Of a stretch of DNA of 64,000 nt, positions 1 to 13,254 are shown piece by piece (the stretch's first letter is position 1; the number at the start of each line of letters is the position of its first letter). This DNA is from Moniliophthora roreri (taxonomy: Eukaryota > Basidiomycota > Agaricomycetes > Agaricales > Marasmiaceae). Location: contig LATX02000176.1 of the NCBI GenBank assembly GCA_001466705.2, positions 248,001-312,000 on the forward strand, written 5' to 3'. The translations under genes and the position numbers were made by a program. The notes beneath the pieces were generated by a model that saw only the letters and a list, made by a program, of their open reading frames with translations, was not told the origin of the DNA and searched no databases.

Positions 1-540
1 TGGATTTTGATGAATATAAAAATCACATTTGGTAAGATGATTTATCATTGTTAACATTCAGATAATAACAGTGCCCACAGATACTTCACACATATTCTTT
101 ATTTAGCTGTTACTGCAATCCTTACCAAGATGGATTCAACAGATTTGGCACAGTTCTATGTGAGCAAAGACAGTAGAACCCTACCAGCAGACCATGATGA
201 CTGTCTTCTGACCTGGACACATAGCATAGTGCACAAAGTAAGTCGCTTTGCCTATGTGTTACAAAACATACCAACATGAGGTTTCATAGTGTAGAGCATC
301 CAGTCAGAGGCAAATCACCTTTGAGAACATTGTCACAATTGCTTGCAGTGGGAACCCACTAGTGCTTGTAAGAGACATACCCAACCAGTGGTCCTCAGCA
401 CATAATATGGTAGCCCAAGCCCTTGAACTTTGACCAGTCAGTGTTGAGATCCTTCATGTTTTCAGTTGTATGCTAATTGATGCATTATAGCAACTCAAGG
501 AATTCTGATTTGATCCTCAACATGGGGTGGATGTTAGTCT
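1..540 (+). mobile_element. Degenerate 5' part of a hAT-type transposon
   Basis: No long open frame survives here. Short stretches upstream of the readable transposase look coding but are cut by stops, for example a TGA just before the residues FDPQHGVDVS. The region is poor in CG dinucleotides, like the rest of this island. The element probably continues to the left of the window. Assignment rests on its continuity with the transposase 3' half that follows. Confidence 0.5.
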
Positions 541-1652
541 GCACATATTGATCAAGTATGAATGGAAGGTGCTGGAAATATGTGAGCCAGTTCTGAGGGT
601 ATGTGACTCTTTTCAGTTTTATTCTAACTGACATGATTACAGGCCCCACATGCATTCCAGCATGTACTCTCAAAGGAGGAAACTCCTTGTCTCACATATA
701 CCATACCATCATTTCATGCTGTGATCAACAAGTGGGAAGACCTCCAAGTCAAGCATCTCAAACTTGCAGAAATCATTCAAGAGGGAATCAACAAGCTAAC
801 GGACTATCTTGACAAGGTCAAGGATGTGCCTGTGTACTTCCTTTCTATGAGTGAGTCTACTTTTACTTGTGCTCAGATAATAGTTCACTCATCAACACCT
901 AGTTATAAACCCTGATATGAAGATGAGGTGGATTAACAGAAAGATTCCAGAATGTAAAAGGGAAATCCTCCAGACCCTCTATGACAAGGTGAGCTGTAAT
1001 ATGTACCATTAATATTCTTGCTAATTTTTATTGCATAGTAGCTTCAAACTCAGCACTCCATGACCTCTGCACTGCAGCAATCCAGGAATGCACCACAGCC
1101 AGCAAGGTCTACCCTAGATCAGGATGATGATTGGGTGACAGACATGCTTGGGCTTGGTGAAGAAAAGTCCCATGGCACAGGCAATGTGGAATCTGAGGTT
1201 GCAGAGTATCTCAAGGATACATCAGTGGTCCCAGAGGGCAAGAACAGGTTACTAAAATACTGGGAGGTACATCATTCATTGCTCCCTTCACACCTCCTGA
1301 TCTCATTTGCCTCTAGGCTAACCAGACCAGGTACTCAACCCTTTTTGCACTGGCTGTTAACCTTCTTCCGGTACAAGGTACTTCAGTCTCTTGCAAGTGG
1401 CTGTTCTCATCATCACATCACACCAAGACTGACCTTCAGGCAACCTTGGGGAATAAGCTTATGGAGGCATTACAGATACTCAAGAACAATATCAAGAAGA
1501 ACAGACCATTGAATCTCATGAAGCACATGAACTGGACTTTGGAGTTAGCTGAGCAAGTGGATATGATGCTCAACATGGAAGATCATGTGCTTGAGACCAT
1601 CAATGCCAATGAATTTGCTGCTAGTCTATCTCCTTGCTCATTTGTACATTAG
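541..1652 (+). pseudogene. hAT-family transposase, C-terminal half with dimerization domain
   Basis: Cut-and-paste DNA transposase of the hAT superfamily. The readable part can be spliced as 541-598, 643-850, 903-988, 1042-1266 and 1317-1652, ending in TAG. Exons join in frame across introns of 44-53 nt with GT and AG ends. The last two exons hold the hAT C-terminal dimerization region: an acidic ESEVAEYLKD stretch, a KYWE motif, then ANQTRYSTLFALAVNLL and CKWLFSS, which is typical of the family. The 5' half is broken, so the gene as a whole is a remnant and no start codon can be given. I see no DDE catalytic residues with certainty because the upstream part is decayed. An autonomous copy elsewhere could still cross-mobilise its ends. 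Confidence 0.72.
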
Positions 1653-1729
1653 ATATGTGTTAAATCACCCTATTCTTGTTGTATGTCTGTCATCAAGCAC
1701 ATACAATGTGTGGAAGGAAAAAAAAAAAA

Positions 1730-1860
1730 CCTCAAAGCCAATGGCTTAGCAGCTCCAGAGCCACTGAGCTGAGCTGTTATGGCCAGGTGGCTCAGAGCCG
1801 GAGCCAGCTACTGGCTCCACAAGTGAGCCACAAGCAAGCTGAGCCATGCTGTTGGCACCC
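1730..1860. repeat. Cluster of GAGCC/GGCTC words downstream of the hAT gene
   Basis: Within about 120 bases the words GAGCC, GAGCT and their complements GGCTC and AGCTC recur many times in both orientations. The stretch lies 80-200 bases past the transposase stop. hAT elements often carry short subterminal repeats that bind transposase, so this is a plausible right-hand subterminal region. That role is inference; I could not find a matching left end in the window. Confidence 0.4.
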
Positions 1861-2263
1861 CTACCATCATCACCACTTTCAGATAACCTGTATAAGGGCT
1901 AACAAGGGCAGTGCCTGCTACCTTGTTAGATAACATGAATGTTTACCAAGCCTCATACACTGATGAACACCCAAATTTCATCCTAAACCACAAAGTGAAT
2001 AACAATCTGTAGCTGACACCAAATATGCATATCAATTCATTATACATAGCTATGTAGGGAATTTAGTAAGAAACCTATCTGAAGTGAAGCTGTGGATCTA
2101 TGGAAGATGAAACAGAAGTGAACAAAAAGGGAGGCATGTGGGGCTCCAAAAACACAATGTAGTAGAATATGCTGAAGGTGGTAAATGGAAAGTTTTTTAA
2201 ATACATTCACTCCAGCCTTTGGGAAAGACATGACAAAGAGGTAACCAAAAAATTTAAGAGAGG

Positions 2264-3268
2264 TCAGAAGACTTTCAAGCCAATCAGAAGATCAACATCA
2301 ACACCCAACTTCAAAGAGTATGGATAAAGCCTCCCATACTGTAAAAGTGGCCAAAAAAGGAAAGAATCTGATGATAGGCCTCTCTTCAGGAGAAGTAATA
2401 CCCACATATCAGGGTCAGACACATAAAGCCTACATTCTGTGAGCATTGAGGTTGCATTTAGCAGCTCCAGTGCAGATTGCTTGCCTATGCCATGCAGGGG
2501 AATCTCTAACTTCCAAAGGGCACATGGTGAGTGACACAAGAAATGGGTAATGGAAGGCAATGTGGGGCACAAACATGCAAGGTGGAGGTCTACAAGGGAT
2601 GTACAGTGGAGGCTGCTCAACACAATGCTGAGGATGTCCAACTCAGGTCAACAAGTTCTGATTGATAGATGGTGGAGTGAAGGAAGAGAAAACACTGAAG
2701 TCCAATGCAAAAGGGACTGGGGCTCCATATCCTCAACACAAATCCCGAGCAATTTCAATGAGGACAGAGGGCCAGACAGAGCCTCAAAGAAAGAAGCCAT
2801 ACATGCCACTGAATCAGGAGGAAAGCATAAATCCAATGCCTCTATCATGCAAGGCAACCTTGAAACAAATGACTTGATATCCTCCCATTCAAGCCAACCT
2901 TCCTGGAAAAATAGACAAGTTGATGATGGAACCTCAATGAAATCTAGTAGTTGCATCTTGTTTGTGTCTGAGCCGCCTATGAAAATTTCAGCAATGTTTC
3001 ACAGGTACACCACCCTCTTTGCAATGGCAAGGCACAGTTCCACAGTTAACAACAAAACCTCGAGCCTTTGTAGTGAAATACACCAGTCAAGCAGATCAAG
3101 GAACTCATCATCAAGTGTGAAGGAGGCAGAGAGCACTGTAAGTGGCCAAAGGCAAGAAACTAAGTGCAAGGACAGCAAAGGGAGTAAAGCACTGGAATTC
3201 TCAACACTAATGGACCATTCCAAATGATTGAGAGAATGGCACTTACCTAGAGCTGATGCAAGAGTCAC
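2264..3268 (-). pseudogene. F-box/LRR-like protein remnant
   Basis: Three successive minus-strand reading frames (3268-2999, 2956-2648, 2641-2264) encode leucine-rich text with repeated short hydrophobic strands such as SLKLLGICVEDM, FSLPSLHHLSI and SLVDLHLACLCPTLPSI. This spacing resembles the irregular LRR tails of the F-box proteins expanded in Agaricomycetes. No F-box is visible and no single frame joins the pieces, so I treat it as a decayed copy carried in the transposon island. It might instead be a gene with introns that I could not resolve. Confidence 0.4.
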
Positions 3269-3289
3269 AGCATCATGATCCTGGACTCA

Positions 3290-4357
3290 GCTGGTACAAG
3301 CAACACTGAAAACGCACAAGTTTGGCATGAATGGACCCAATGTGAATAAGGTAGGAATATCAGCCCAAAAAGTGGTAAATTGTGCCAATCCACAAATGAA
3401 GCTGCAACTGTGGTTCAGTTCTTGTGGAAATCAAATACCACCTGAACAACCAGGTCCAATACTAGGAAAACAGGTTGTGCTATAAATGAGGTTGTTGGTC
3501 GAATGATACTGAAGAACAGATAGGGAGGAACTCTGTTCAAGAGAGGGGGCCATTTAGGAATTCTTTCGTAAATGAGGTCGCACACATGGGCCATGACAAG
3601 GTTAGGGTTAAGAGGGCATGGGGACCTGCCTTCACATCGACACTCCCGAAATATTCAATGTATGAATCTGCTTGGAGCAGAAGCACAGAAACCGCTTGAA
3701 TCCTTTCCGAATGCATTCAACACCTGATTCAAGGCAGTACAGACCACGAGGAGCAGCTACTTCCTCCCTCAGTACGCAGAAGAATGCAATTCAAAAAATT
3801 TAGAGGCGGTATGACTATTACTGGATGCCGAGAGGCCTCTTGGGAGAAACGCACGCAACCACGAGCGATTCGTACTGGTTTGGGCAACTTGAGCAACGTC
3901 GAGCTTTGCCCGGTTCTTCGACGTGGGGCCTCCCGGACCATCGAGAGGCAAGAGAAAGGGACGACACTGCTGCCAGGAAGGGGGTTTCAAATTCAAGCGG
4001 AGAATGAGAGGTCCGGCCTTTTTTTTCAAAATGCTGACAAATATCGACGTTTGACCGGTAAGAACCCTCTACCTAGAGGTAGCGGGGAATATTGTTTCCG
4101 AAAACCAAGAAGTGACCCGGACACCATCATCCCCGAGACAAATAACAATGACGGAAATGAGAGGCACAAAAGACAGAAAACTGATAATGGTAGTCATCAA
4201 ATTGTGTAGTATCGACTAGGGTTTAATACAAACGTTTTATAACTCGCAGAACGCTAAACACTCCAGCCATGCAGAGCACAGGTAGCTTCTAGTTTTCCCT
4301 GGAAATTTAACCCTATTTCTACATGCAAAACCTTGTATATACACCATCAAATACACT
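3290..4357. other. Intergenic, transition from transposon island to gene-rich DNA
   Basis: CG dinucleotides become frequent again after about 3540. A plus-strand frame from 3784 to 4209 (141 codons) is open, but it has no recognisable domain and its opposite strand is equally open, so I do not call a gene. A single TTAGGGTTA at about 3600 is not a telomere array. Confidence 0.5.
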
Positions 4358-6192
4358 CTATCCAATAAACAGATATGATACCATTTCCTTATCATGCTCC
4401 TCGGTGATAGTCCCCCCATCTTCAACCCCAACAGGCCGCTTCATACTTATCGTGTTGACCCCAATTGGATACTTGGCCTCTCCAGCAAGTCCGGCCCAAT
4501 CAAAGTCAATGAAGTGAACCCTCACGTCGCCACCAGATAAAAGTGAATCGTTATCGACAAGAAGGTTGACGTCTCGGATGTCCCCATGAACAAGTCCTTC
4601 GCTGTGCAGCTTTTGTACTATCTCTGTCACTTTGTATCGTACCCGCTCCTGGTTTTCTTTGGGGAGCAGCAGGTCATGGAGCAAGGCGTAACTCGACTTC
4701 TCCATGAGGATTGCAATCCATCCCCCAGGGATTTCCTTGCATTGCCAGAGCTTCGGTGCTGAACCAATGGATGCGAGATAGCGGTGCGCCTTCTCCGAAT
4801 ACCGCCGTGTGAATTTGACAACATACTGGCCAGAGTCGTCGGAGAAGAGGAGCTTATTTTCATGAAGCTGTGTCTCGAACGTGACAGCAGTTTCCCTTCC
4901 ATCGATTTCGTAGGATGCCACGTACGGATATTTGCGAGCTTTGGCAAGACAGTGTTCGGACAGTGTGTTCAAGTTTGCCTTGGCGATGGCTTCGATTTTG
5001 GCATAGTGTGCTTGAATGGTAAGAACGCCTTCCATGAACGCATCTAGACTGGATGCAATCGCATTCCTGCCTCTTTCGTCCAAGTGATGAGTCGACAGAT
5101 CGAAGATAGGCATGAGGGGTTCGACCCTCACACGCCCATCCCAGACGGCACCGTAGAATCCAAAAGTCGAGCCTGCATATAGTATGAAAATCTAACGTGA
5201 ATGGACAACAATTGCGGACATACCACTGTCTACCATGAGAATGCAGGGGAAACGCGTGTTGTAGTTCCAATAGGAGTGAGAATGAGAGTGGGCTTGGATC
5301 AGGAATTTTGCGTAGTAGACGATGGCCTGGTTAAGGGCAGCACCATACTCATTCTTGCACTCTCGGATGGACGCTGGCATGACAGTCACGGCGAGGTTCC
5401 CGTCGGTGATGTAACTCGTGCCGGGAACAAACTCTGCGTGAAAAAGAAGACCGGTGTACTTCTCAAATACGCGCTGAACCTCTGTCCTGCGTTCTGTCTC
5501 CGTCCCATACCATTTGCACGCAACAGGGGCAAGTTCGGCCAGAAAGGCAACGGCTTTCTTAGAAGGCGGCGTGCTACACCTATCCTTGAAGTGCCCGAAA
5601 GCTTCGTGAAGTAGTTCAATAGGAACTGTATCGTAGACAAACGGACGGTTGCACATAATGGCATGGTCTGGTCCCGCAATTCGACAGAATTCGCCTGGAT
5701 GAGCTAGGGACGATGGGGCCGCACTACCGACTTCTTTCCTCAGACGCTTCAGTTCTGCCGAAGTGCTGTCACTTTGTTCTACTTCGTCATGCTTGCGCTT
5801 GTTCCTCTGTATGTCTGCGAAAACAAGGACTTGAGAATAGCGTAAAGCGCAATGATACGCAACGCACCTGGCACCCGCACGAGCAGTGAGTCCTGCTCTG
5901 AGACCTGTAAGTCTGCTATCGTCTGCCACGCCTCAAGAAGTTCGACCTGTCGTTCCGAGAAGACCTCTCCGACTTGATCTTTCAGCTTTTTACGGTCCAA
6001 AGCGATCGCCTGGTTTGTGCATTTCCACACTTCGAGTCGGGCGGCGTCGACATCTTTGAGATCGTGTGACCTCGTTTCCTTGACTTTCAACTGCAAGTCT
6101 GCAATTTCATCTCTGACAAACACCCTGAAGAAGCCTCCAATGGGCTGATTTTTGTGATCGACGACGAGACACCAAATTTTGGTGTTGGCCAT
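4358..6192 (-). CDS. Crinkler-type protein: header, PD-(D/E)XK nuclease-like and kinase-like domains
   Basis: Exons 6192-5868, 5814-5224 and 5172-4358 give 576 residues. Residues 1-108 match the Crinkler N-terminal header: IWCLVVD start, hydrophobic strands, DVDAARLEVWKC and a VRVPG end. A basic RNKRKHD stretch at about 111-117 may serve as a nuclear signal. The middle has a restriction-nuclease pattern, with D246 and the pair E260-x-K262 in RECKNE. The C-terminal part is kinase-like: K425 in VVKF, HGDIRDVN at 501-508 with D503 and N508, and IDFDWAG at 527-533 in place of DFG. In oomycetes and some fungi such proteins act as secreted or intracellular effectors, and comparative work places their nuclease and kinase modules in biological conflict. 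I see no classical signal peptide. The start lies 176 bp from the divergent LPD1 start. Confidence 0.82.
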
Positions 6193-6368
6193 GGTGGTGG
6201 TTGCGTTGAACGAGGACCCTTGAAGTTGAAACTGTTACTAATACTTTGGGGGGGCTCCTTGATTTGGGCGTCCTACTTTCCGGACCGTCCCGTTACGTCC
6301 GAAGTCACACGTCACATGCGTTACACGGACCTTCTCAATCTCTCCGTTATCCTCCCACCGCGACTCTC
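6193..6368. promoter_or_regulatory. Shared divergent promoter of the Crinkler-type gene and LPD1
   Basis: Only 176 bp separate the two start codons, so both upstream regions must lie here or overlap the neighbouring transcript. A G-run occurs near 6247-6252. No clear TATA box is visible. Confidence 0.5.
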
Positions 6369-8832
<2,464 letters not shown>

Positions 8833-10305
8833 ATGGCTCCCGTACAACCACGAGCAGAGACCAGCTCATCCAACCAACCGAATGTTCCCCTCGTCGTCGC
8901 ACTCTCCATCGTAGGCGCCATCCTAGTCCTTACCGCCATTTCAGCTGGCATTTACCTGCGACGGCGGTTTCGGCAACGAAGAAATGCTCCTTCCGGTGCG
9001 ACTTTGGAACAGTTCACAAGTAGTCGGGGCAGGAGTTTTGAAAAGTACCTCAATCCTCACTCCCCAGATATCCAAGGCGCTGTCCCGCTAATCAGTGGTG
9101 ATCAACAACGCCCAGTCTCTGGTCACGAGGACTCCCTGTTCGATCCGTACGAGTCGTACCACTCCAAGACTCTCAGCCAACACATATCATATGAATCATA
9201 CAACCATCCTCGGTACGACGCTGAAGGCCGTAGTCTTCTTACACATAACCAAAGTCCGACTCAACATTATCACACCCCCACACCATCTCGTCTTCCTTCT
9301 CCTGAAGCTGAGACATCTTCATTCATGGAGGAACTCGGCCGTCCACCATCCCTTACACCCAGAGATTTGCCGCGTCTTGCCATCCCTAGCACGCAAATCA
9401 GGCGACTACCCACACCACCACCGTCACGGGCAATGGATACCGCACCCGCTACAGCATCATCCGCAGTCGAAGTGAACTTAGTTGCTCCGGGACTGCCAAA
9501 GCCTGTGCAGTACTCCACACCCTTACCTCCATCTGCAGGGCCAAGCACGAGTAGCAAACTTGTATCCGAGCCGCACTTGTCCGAGATACCCGTGGAAGTT
9601 GATGATTCAGACGCAGACACAGAATCACTCTATTCCCAGTTCTCCGCGTCTACGCGACACCATCGAGCGTTCTCCGAGGATATACCACCGCCTCCGGTTC
9701 CGCCTCTGCCAGAGCACCTTCGCGCATTGCAGTCAGCTACATCCGCTCTCCAAGACGATGACCAAGGCGAAGAGAAATTGCACCGAGTACCCACAAAAGT
9801 TATCTCCGGCCTTCTCAAAACGCGAGCCAGGCAAGGCGGCAGTGGAGCGCCCAGCCGTCAGCTTAGTCGTGTTTCACGCATCGAGCGGTCCAATTCCATT
9901 ATGTCCCGTTACGGTTCTGATGAAGGAGAAACGGACCAAGAGCAATTTCATCTGAATCACAAGCGTCGGAAATCGAGAAAGATGAACATGTCGACAACGA
10001 CGGCCGGCGCGTTATCCAAAGTTCGAGAACTGGACGATACAACCTCGGTTGCAACTCTCTCGACCCTTCCGAATCCATTTGATCGCAGCCTGGTCTCTAC
10101 GCCGCAGATATCTCCCGCTACGACGACGGCAACACTTCCAATTTATCTTGATATGTGTTCGAATCAGACGCCACCACCTGAACAACATGTTCCTTCCTAC
10201 CAGCCCAATTTGCGGGCGCCAGAGTCCCGGTCGGTGCTCTCGGAGGAGGTGCATCCGCTGAGGATTTCGAAGAGAGGATCTTTATCCTCACTTGAGAGCC
10301 ATTAG
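8833..10305 (+). CDS. Single-pass membrane protein with long Ser/Pro-rich cytoplasmic tail, unknown function
   Basis: One uninterrupted 490-codon frame. After a short Ser/Gln/Asn-rich head, residues about 18-41 form one transmembrane helix (VPLVVALSIVGAILVL...). It is followed at once by a strongly basic stop-transfer run, LRRRFRQRRN. The remaining 440 residues are low in hydrophobic content and rich in Ser, Pro and Thr, with proline runs (PPPVPPLP) that could bind SH3 domains. This layout (short outer head, one helix, basic clamp, long disordered tail) recalls fungal wall-stress or adaptor-type membrane proteins, but I recognise no named domain. No signal peptide precedes the helix. An upstream untranslated or coding exon cannot be excluded. 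Confidence 0.72.
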   Translation: MAPVQPRAETSSSNQPNVPLVVALSIVGAILVLTAISAGIYLRRRFRQRRNAPSGATLEQFTSSRGRSFEKYLNPHSPDIQGAVPLISGDQQRPVSGHEDSLFDPYESYHSKTLSQHISYESYNHPRYDAEGRSLLTHNQSPTQHYHTPTPSRLPSPEAETSSFMEELGRPPSLTPRDLPRLAIPSTQIRRLPTPPPSRAMDTAPATASSAVEVNLVAPGLPKPVQYSTPLPPSAGPSTSSKLVSEPHLSEIPVEVDDSDADTESLYSQFSASTRHHRAFSEDIPPPPVPPLPEHLRALQSATSALQDDDQGEEKLHRVPTKVISGLLKTRARQGGSGAPSRQLSRVSRIERSNSIMSRYGSDEGETDQEQFHLNHKRRKSRKMNMSTTTAGALSKVRELDDTTSVATLSTLPNPFDRSLVSTPQISPATTTATLPIYLDMCSNQTPPPEQHVPSYQPNLRAPESRSVLSEEVHPLRISKRGSLSSLESH

Positions 10306-10676
10306 GTTGGGTCAGGTTTTTGAGGGAGATGTATTCGATAGCAGGCGACGATACCCCTATGATTATTTGGACTGAAATGAAAAATACCGACATTCGTTAC
10401 TAATTTATTATCCCCTCATGTTGGACCCTTTGACAAGGAGCAGCTGGATTCACAGTATCACATAGGCATAATCTGTCGTTATAATCACTGTACTTTCGCA
10501 TAGTTACCACACAATTAAACGTCTATGAACGACTGAAGCTTGTGATCTCTTCACCAGTTATAGCCAACTTTGGAAGCGCCAGACGAGGTTATTGAGGGTG
10601 CAAACATATCACAGTATATGTTATTCCGAATTGTATAGATATTCTAATACGGAAGATTTCCAAAAGCAACAAAAGG
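10306..10676. other. Convergent 3' intergenic region
   Basis: AT-rich 3' flanks of two convergent genes, with several AATAAA-like and TATATG words. No gene signal. Confidence 0.5.
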
Positions 10677-11833
10677 CTACAACTTAGACGCAAGACGGAG
10701 TGGCGCGAATTTAGGTTTGCTTTTGCTCCTAATGGCGGTAACCGCCTCTGCCATATCCTGGTGACCAAAAGATTCAGGCATCGACCTATAATTTACTGGA
10801 ACAGACGCACCTTTGTCTGCAAAGCAGTTGCATTCCACACAGCTGTATAGTCCAAGTTCTGTGCAACCCTGTAACCACGACAGGTCTATACTCAAGTTGT
10901 ATCAAGACGAGGAAGAAAAAGCTCACGTATGATCTCTTGCGTGAGTGATTAACCTTTTGGTACCCGTCACAGCAACTGGACTTTTCTCTGCGATGTGTTT
11001 GGCCAACTCCAAAGCTGCATGAACAACTTCATCTCTGCTCCCCTTCACGACCCGTGAAACATAGCCCATTTTCTCCGCGTCATGAGCAGAGAATCGATCT
11101 CCGGTATAGGCGTATTCGCGGACAAGAGATATATTTCCGACAACTTTGGGAAGATAAGCTAGAGTTCCAATGTCGGCAGCTATCCCAATGTCCACTTCCT
11201 AAGACTGATATTCAGAGATTACAATGACTTCATTTCAAGAGGTGACTCACTTTGATACTAAACGAGGCGTCTTCAGCTGCATACCGGATGTCGCAGCACG
11301 ATGTCATGTCCATTCCCAAACCAATAGCTATGCCATGCACAGCAGCAATAACAGGGAATGGAGCGCGTTCGACGGAGTGAATAGCGTATTGGAATTCTTT
11401 GATATGATCCATAGTTTCAAAGGCTTTTCTAGCGTTGTCCACGGTACCATCGGCAGGTTTCGCAAGTCCTTCCGCATCATTGACTACGAGGATCAGAAAC
11501 AAAACATCTTCAACAAATGTTTAGAAATAGATTGGAGGAATGTGCACACGGTCAAGACCTGCAGTGAAGAACTTGGGCAGCGCGGATGAAACGACTACTG
11601 CCCGGACATCTGGGGCTTCCGAAGGAATCCTATCGAACAATCGACCATATTCTTGCCAGTATTCGACGCAGAAGGCATTCACGGGTTCTCTGTTTGCAGG
11701 ATTGTTACATAGGTCTGCTATTGCGGAGCTAATTTTGGATAGCTTACCGGGCAAGTTGAATATGCAAGGTGTGTGGGGACGGTTGGGTGACCTTTATCCA
11801 CTTTGAGCTCAAACTCTCAGGGTCAAAGGACAT
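10677..11833 (-). CDS. DCI1: Peroxisomal delta(3,5)-delta(2,4)-dienoyl-CoA isomerase
   Basis: Enoyl-CoA hydratase/isomerase-fold enzyme that shifts double bonds during beta-oxidation of unsaturated fatty acids. Exons 11833-11748, 11689-11550, 11483-11251, 11198-10927, 10868-10811 and 10757-10677 give 289 residues. Family marks include FFTAGLDL with the oxyanion-hole segment, PVIAAVHGIAIGLGMDM, CDIRYAAEDASF, and EVDIGIAADIGTLAYLPK carrying the acidic residues typical of dienoyl-CoA isomerases, followed by SPVAVTGTKR. The protein ends in ...LRLASKL, a perfect type 1 peroxisomal targeting signal. All introns are 52-66 nt, and exon 5 is only 58 nt. The gene starts close to and divergent from the broken sugar-phosphate translocator. 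Confidence 0.93.
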
Positions 11834-12039
11834 GACGGTTCGGGTCGAATGAGAGATGGTGGTAGGAATGAAGGAAGAAACAGTCCTGTGCTGCGATACT
11901 TTGTAGACATGAAGAAGGAAAATGAATGACCGGACAGCCGGACTCGGTATAATCTGAAAACCGGTCGTCCCGCCATCAATTATCTCCGCGACTTGCAACA
12001 TGATGAATATGTGAGCACCCCTCACACAAGTATGCAGCA

Positions 12040-13201
12040 TGAGAAGACCGCCCTCAAGACGCTGGCAGTCGCAATAACACTAAAGCCCGGGCACAAACTT
12101 TCGGCCACTATGATCATACCCATCTGGATCCTTCTCAACTCTACTGTTATATGTATAACTCGCTCACTTTCAAGTACCCTGTCTTCGCTGTCACGTATCA
12201 CCTCAGCTTTGCAAATCGTCCTTTCTTATTAGCATTCGTATTTCAAATAACAAGCCCTTGGAACTCGTGTTCTTCACAGAACTACCCATCTTCTGGATGG
12301 AGTGAAGGATGTAAACATGACGAAAGACATGTTCTTCAAGTCTATTCTGCTCATCGGGATTCTCTTCAGTGGCAGCCTCATCCTCAGCAACACGGCGTAC
12401 CTTTACCTTAGCGTTTCCTACATTCAAATGCTCAAGGTCCGCGCACGACTCATCATTTTGGACCTCACATACTCATTATTTTTGAAGTTTCACGCCAGTC
12501 GCTATTCTCCTCATATCATGGGCCACCGGCATTGCAGAGCCTAGCAAGAAGCTTGATGGCATCGTATTCGTGATTTCGCTGGCATCGCCCTTACGTCTCA
12601 CGGCGAACTCCACTTCGATCTCTTCGGTTTCCTCATACAGAGTGCTGCTGTTGTGGTATGTCGTTCTACCCCTTCCGCTTCTAATTTCCGACTCTCCTTC
12701 AGTTTGAAACCTCCAGGCTCGTGGTGATGCAGATGCTCCTGCACGGGATGAAGACGGATCCTTTTGTTTCCTGCACTATAGTACTACGCTCCTATTTGTG
12801 CTTTCCTGAATTTGCTCGTCATTCTTTTAACGGAAAGCCTCGCTCCCTTCTACGAGCTGGCAAGAATCAGTACAATGATCCCTTTCAGCAACGCTTCTGT
12901 GGCGTTTTTGCTCAAATGTTGCAGCAGTCTTCCTTGTTGGAGCCGCAAGCGGCCTCGCTTTGACCTTGGCTGGAGTTTTCAAGGTACAACTACCAGGTCA
13001 CGTTCAACGCTAACCTATTTCTCTAGGACATTTTACTCATCGGTTCAGTGATTTTCCTTGGTTCAACCGTCACAGCACTCCATGTCCTCAGTAAGTTGAA
13101 CGGCTCATCATTGCCTGTTTTAGTTACCTTCTTATCGTTCAGGTTATGCTATTGCGCTTGGTGGTCTCACTTCTTACAAGGGCATATCGAATGGAAAGTA
13201 A
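12040..13201 (+). pseudogene. Triose-phosphate/nucleotide-sugar translocator family pseudogene
   Basis: A multi-membrane sugar-phosphate translocator of the fungal TPT family can be followed through changing reading frames. Segments seen in order: SATMIIPIWILLNSTVI, YNSLTFKYPVFAVTYHLSFA, GTRVLHRTTHLLDGVKD, ILFSGSLILSNTAYLYLSV, FTPVAILLISW, GELHFDLFGFLIQSAAVV, FETSRLV, LLVILLTESLAPFYELARI, VAAVFLVGAASGLAL, DILLIGSVIFLGSTVTALHV and finally GYAIALGGLTSYKG before TAA at 13199. Frame changes without room for an intron occur near 12150, 12575, 12800 and 12915. Several genuine introns remain, for example 12659-12702. The frame breaks indicate a recently dead gene, or sequencing errors if several clustered here. 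It ends 53 bp from the convergent SUS1 stop. Confidence 0.75.
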
Positions 13202-13254
13202 TCCCGTTCCACGCGACGAGGAAAAGAGGGGCAATGCAGGATTCAGAACTTCCT

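Noticed and set aside
3600..3620. TTAGGGTTA telomere-like word
   Set aside because: Only about one and a half units and followed by genes; not an array.
3784..4209. A 141-codon plus-strand open frame
   Set aside because: No domain, the opposite strand is open as well, and no splice partner was found.
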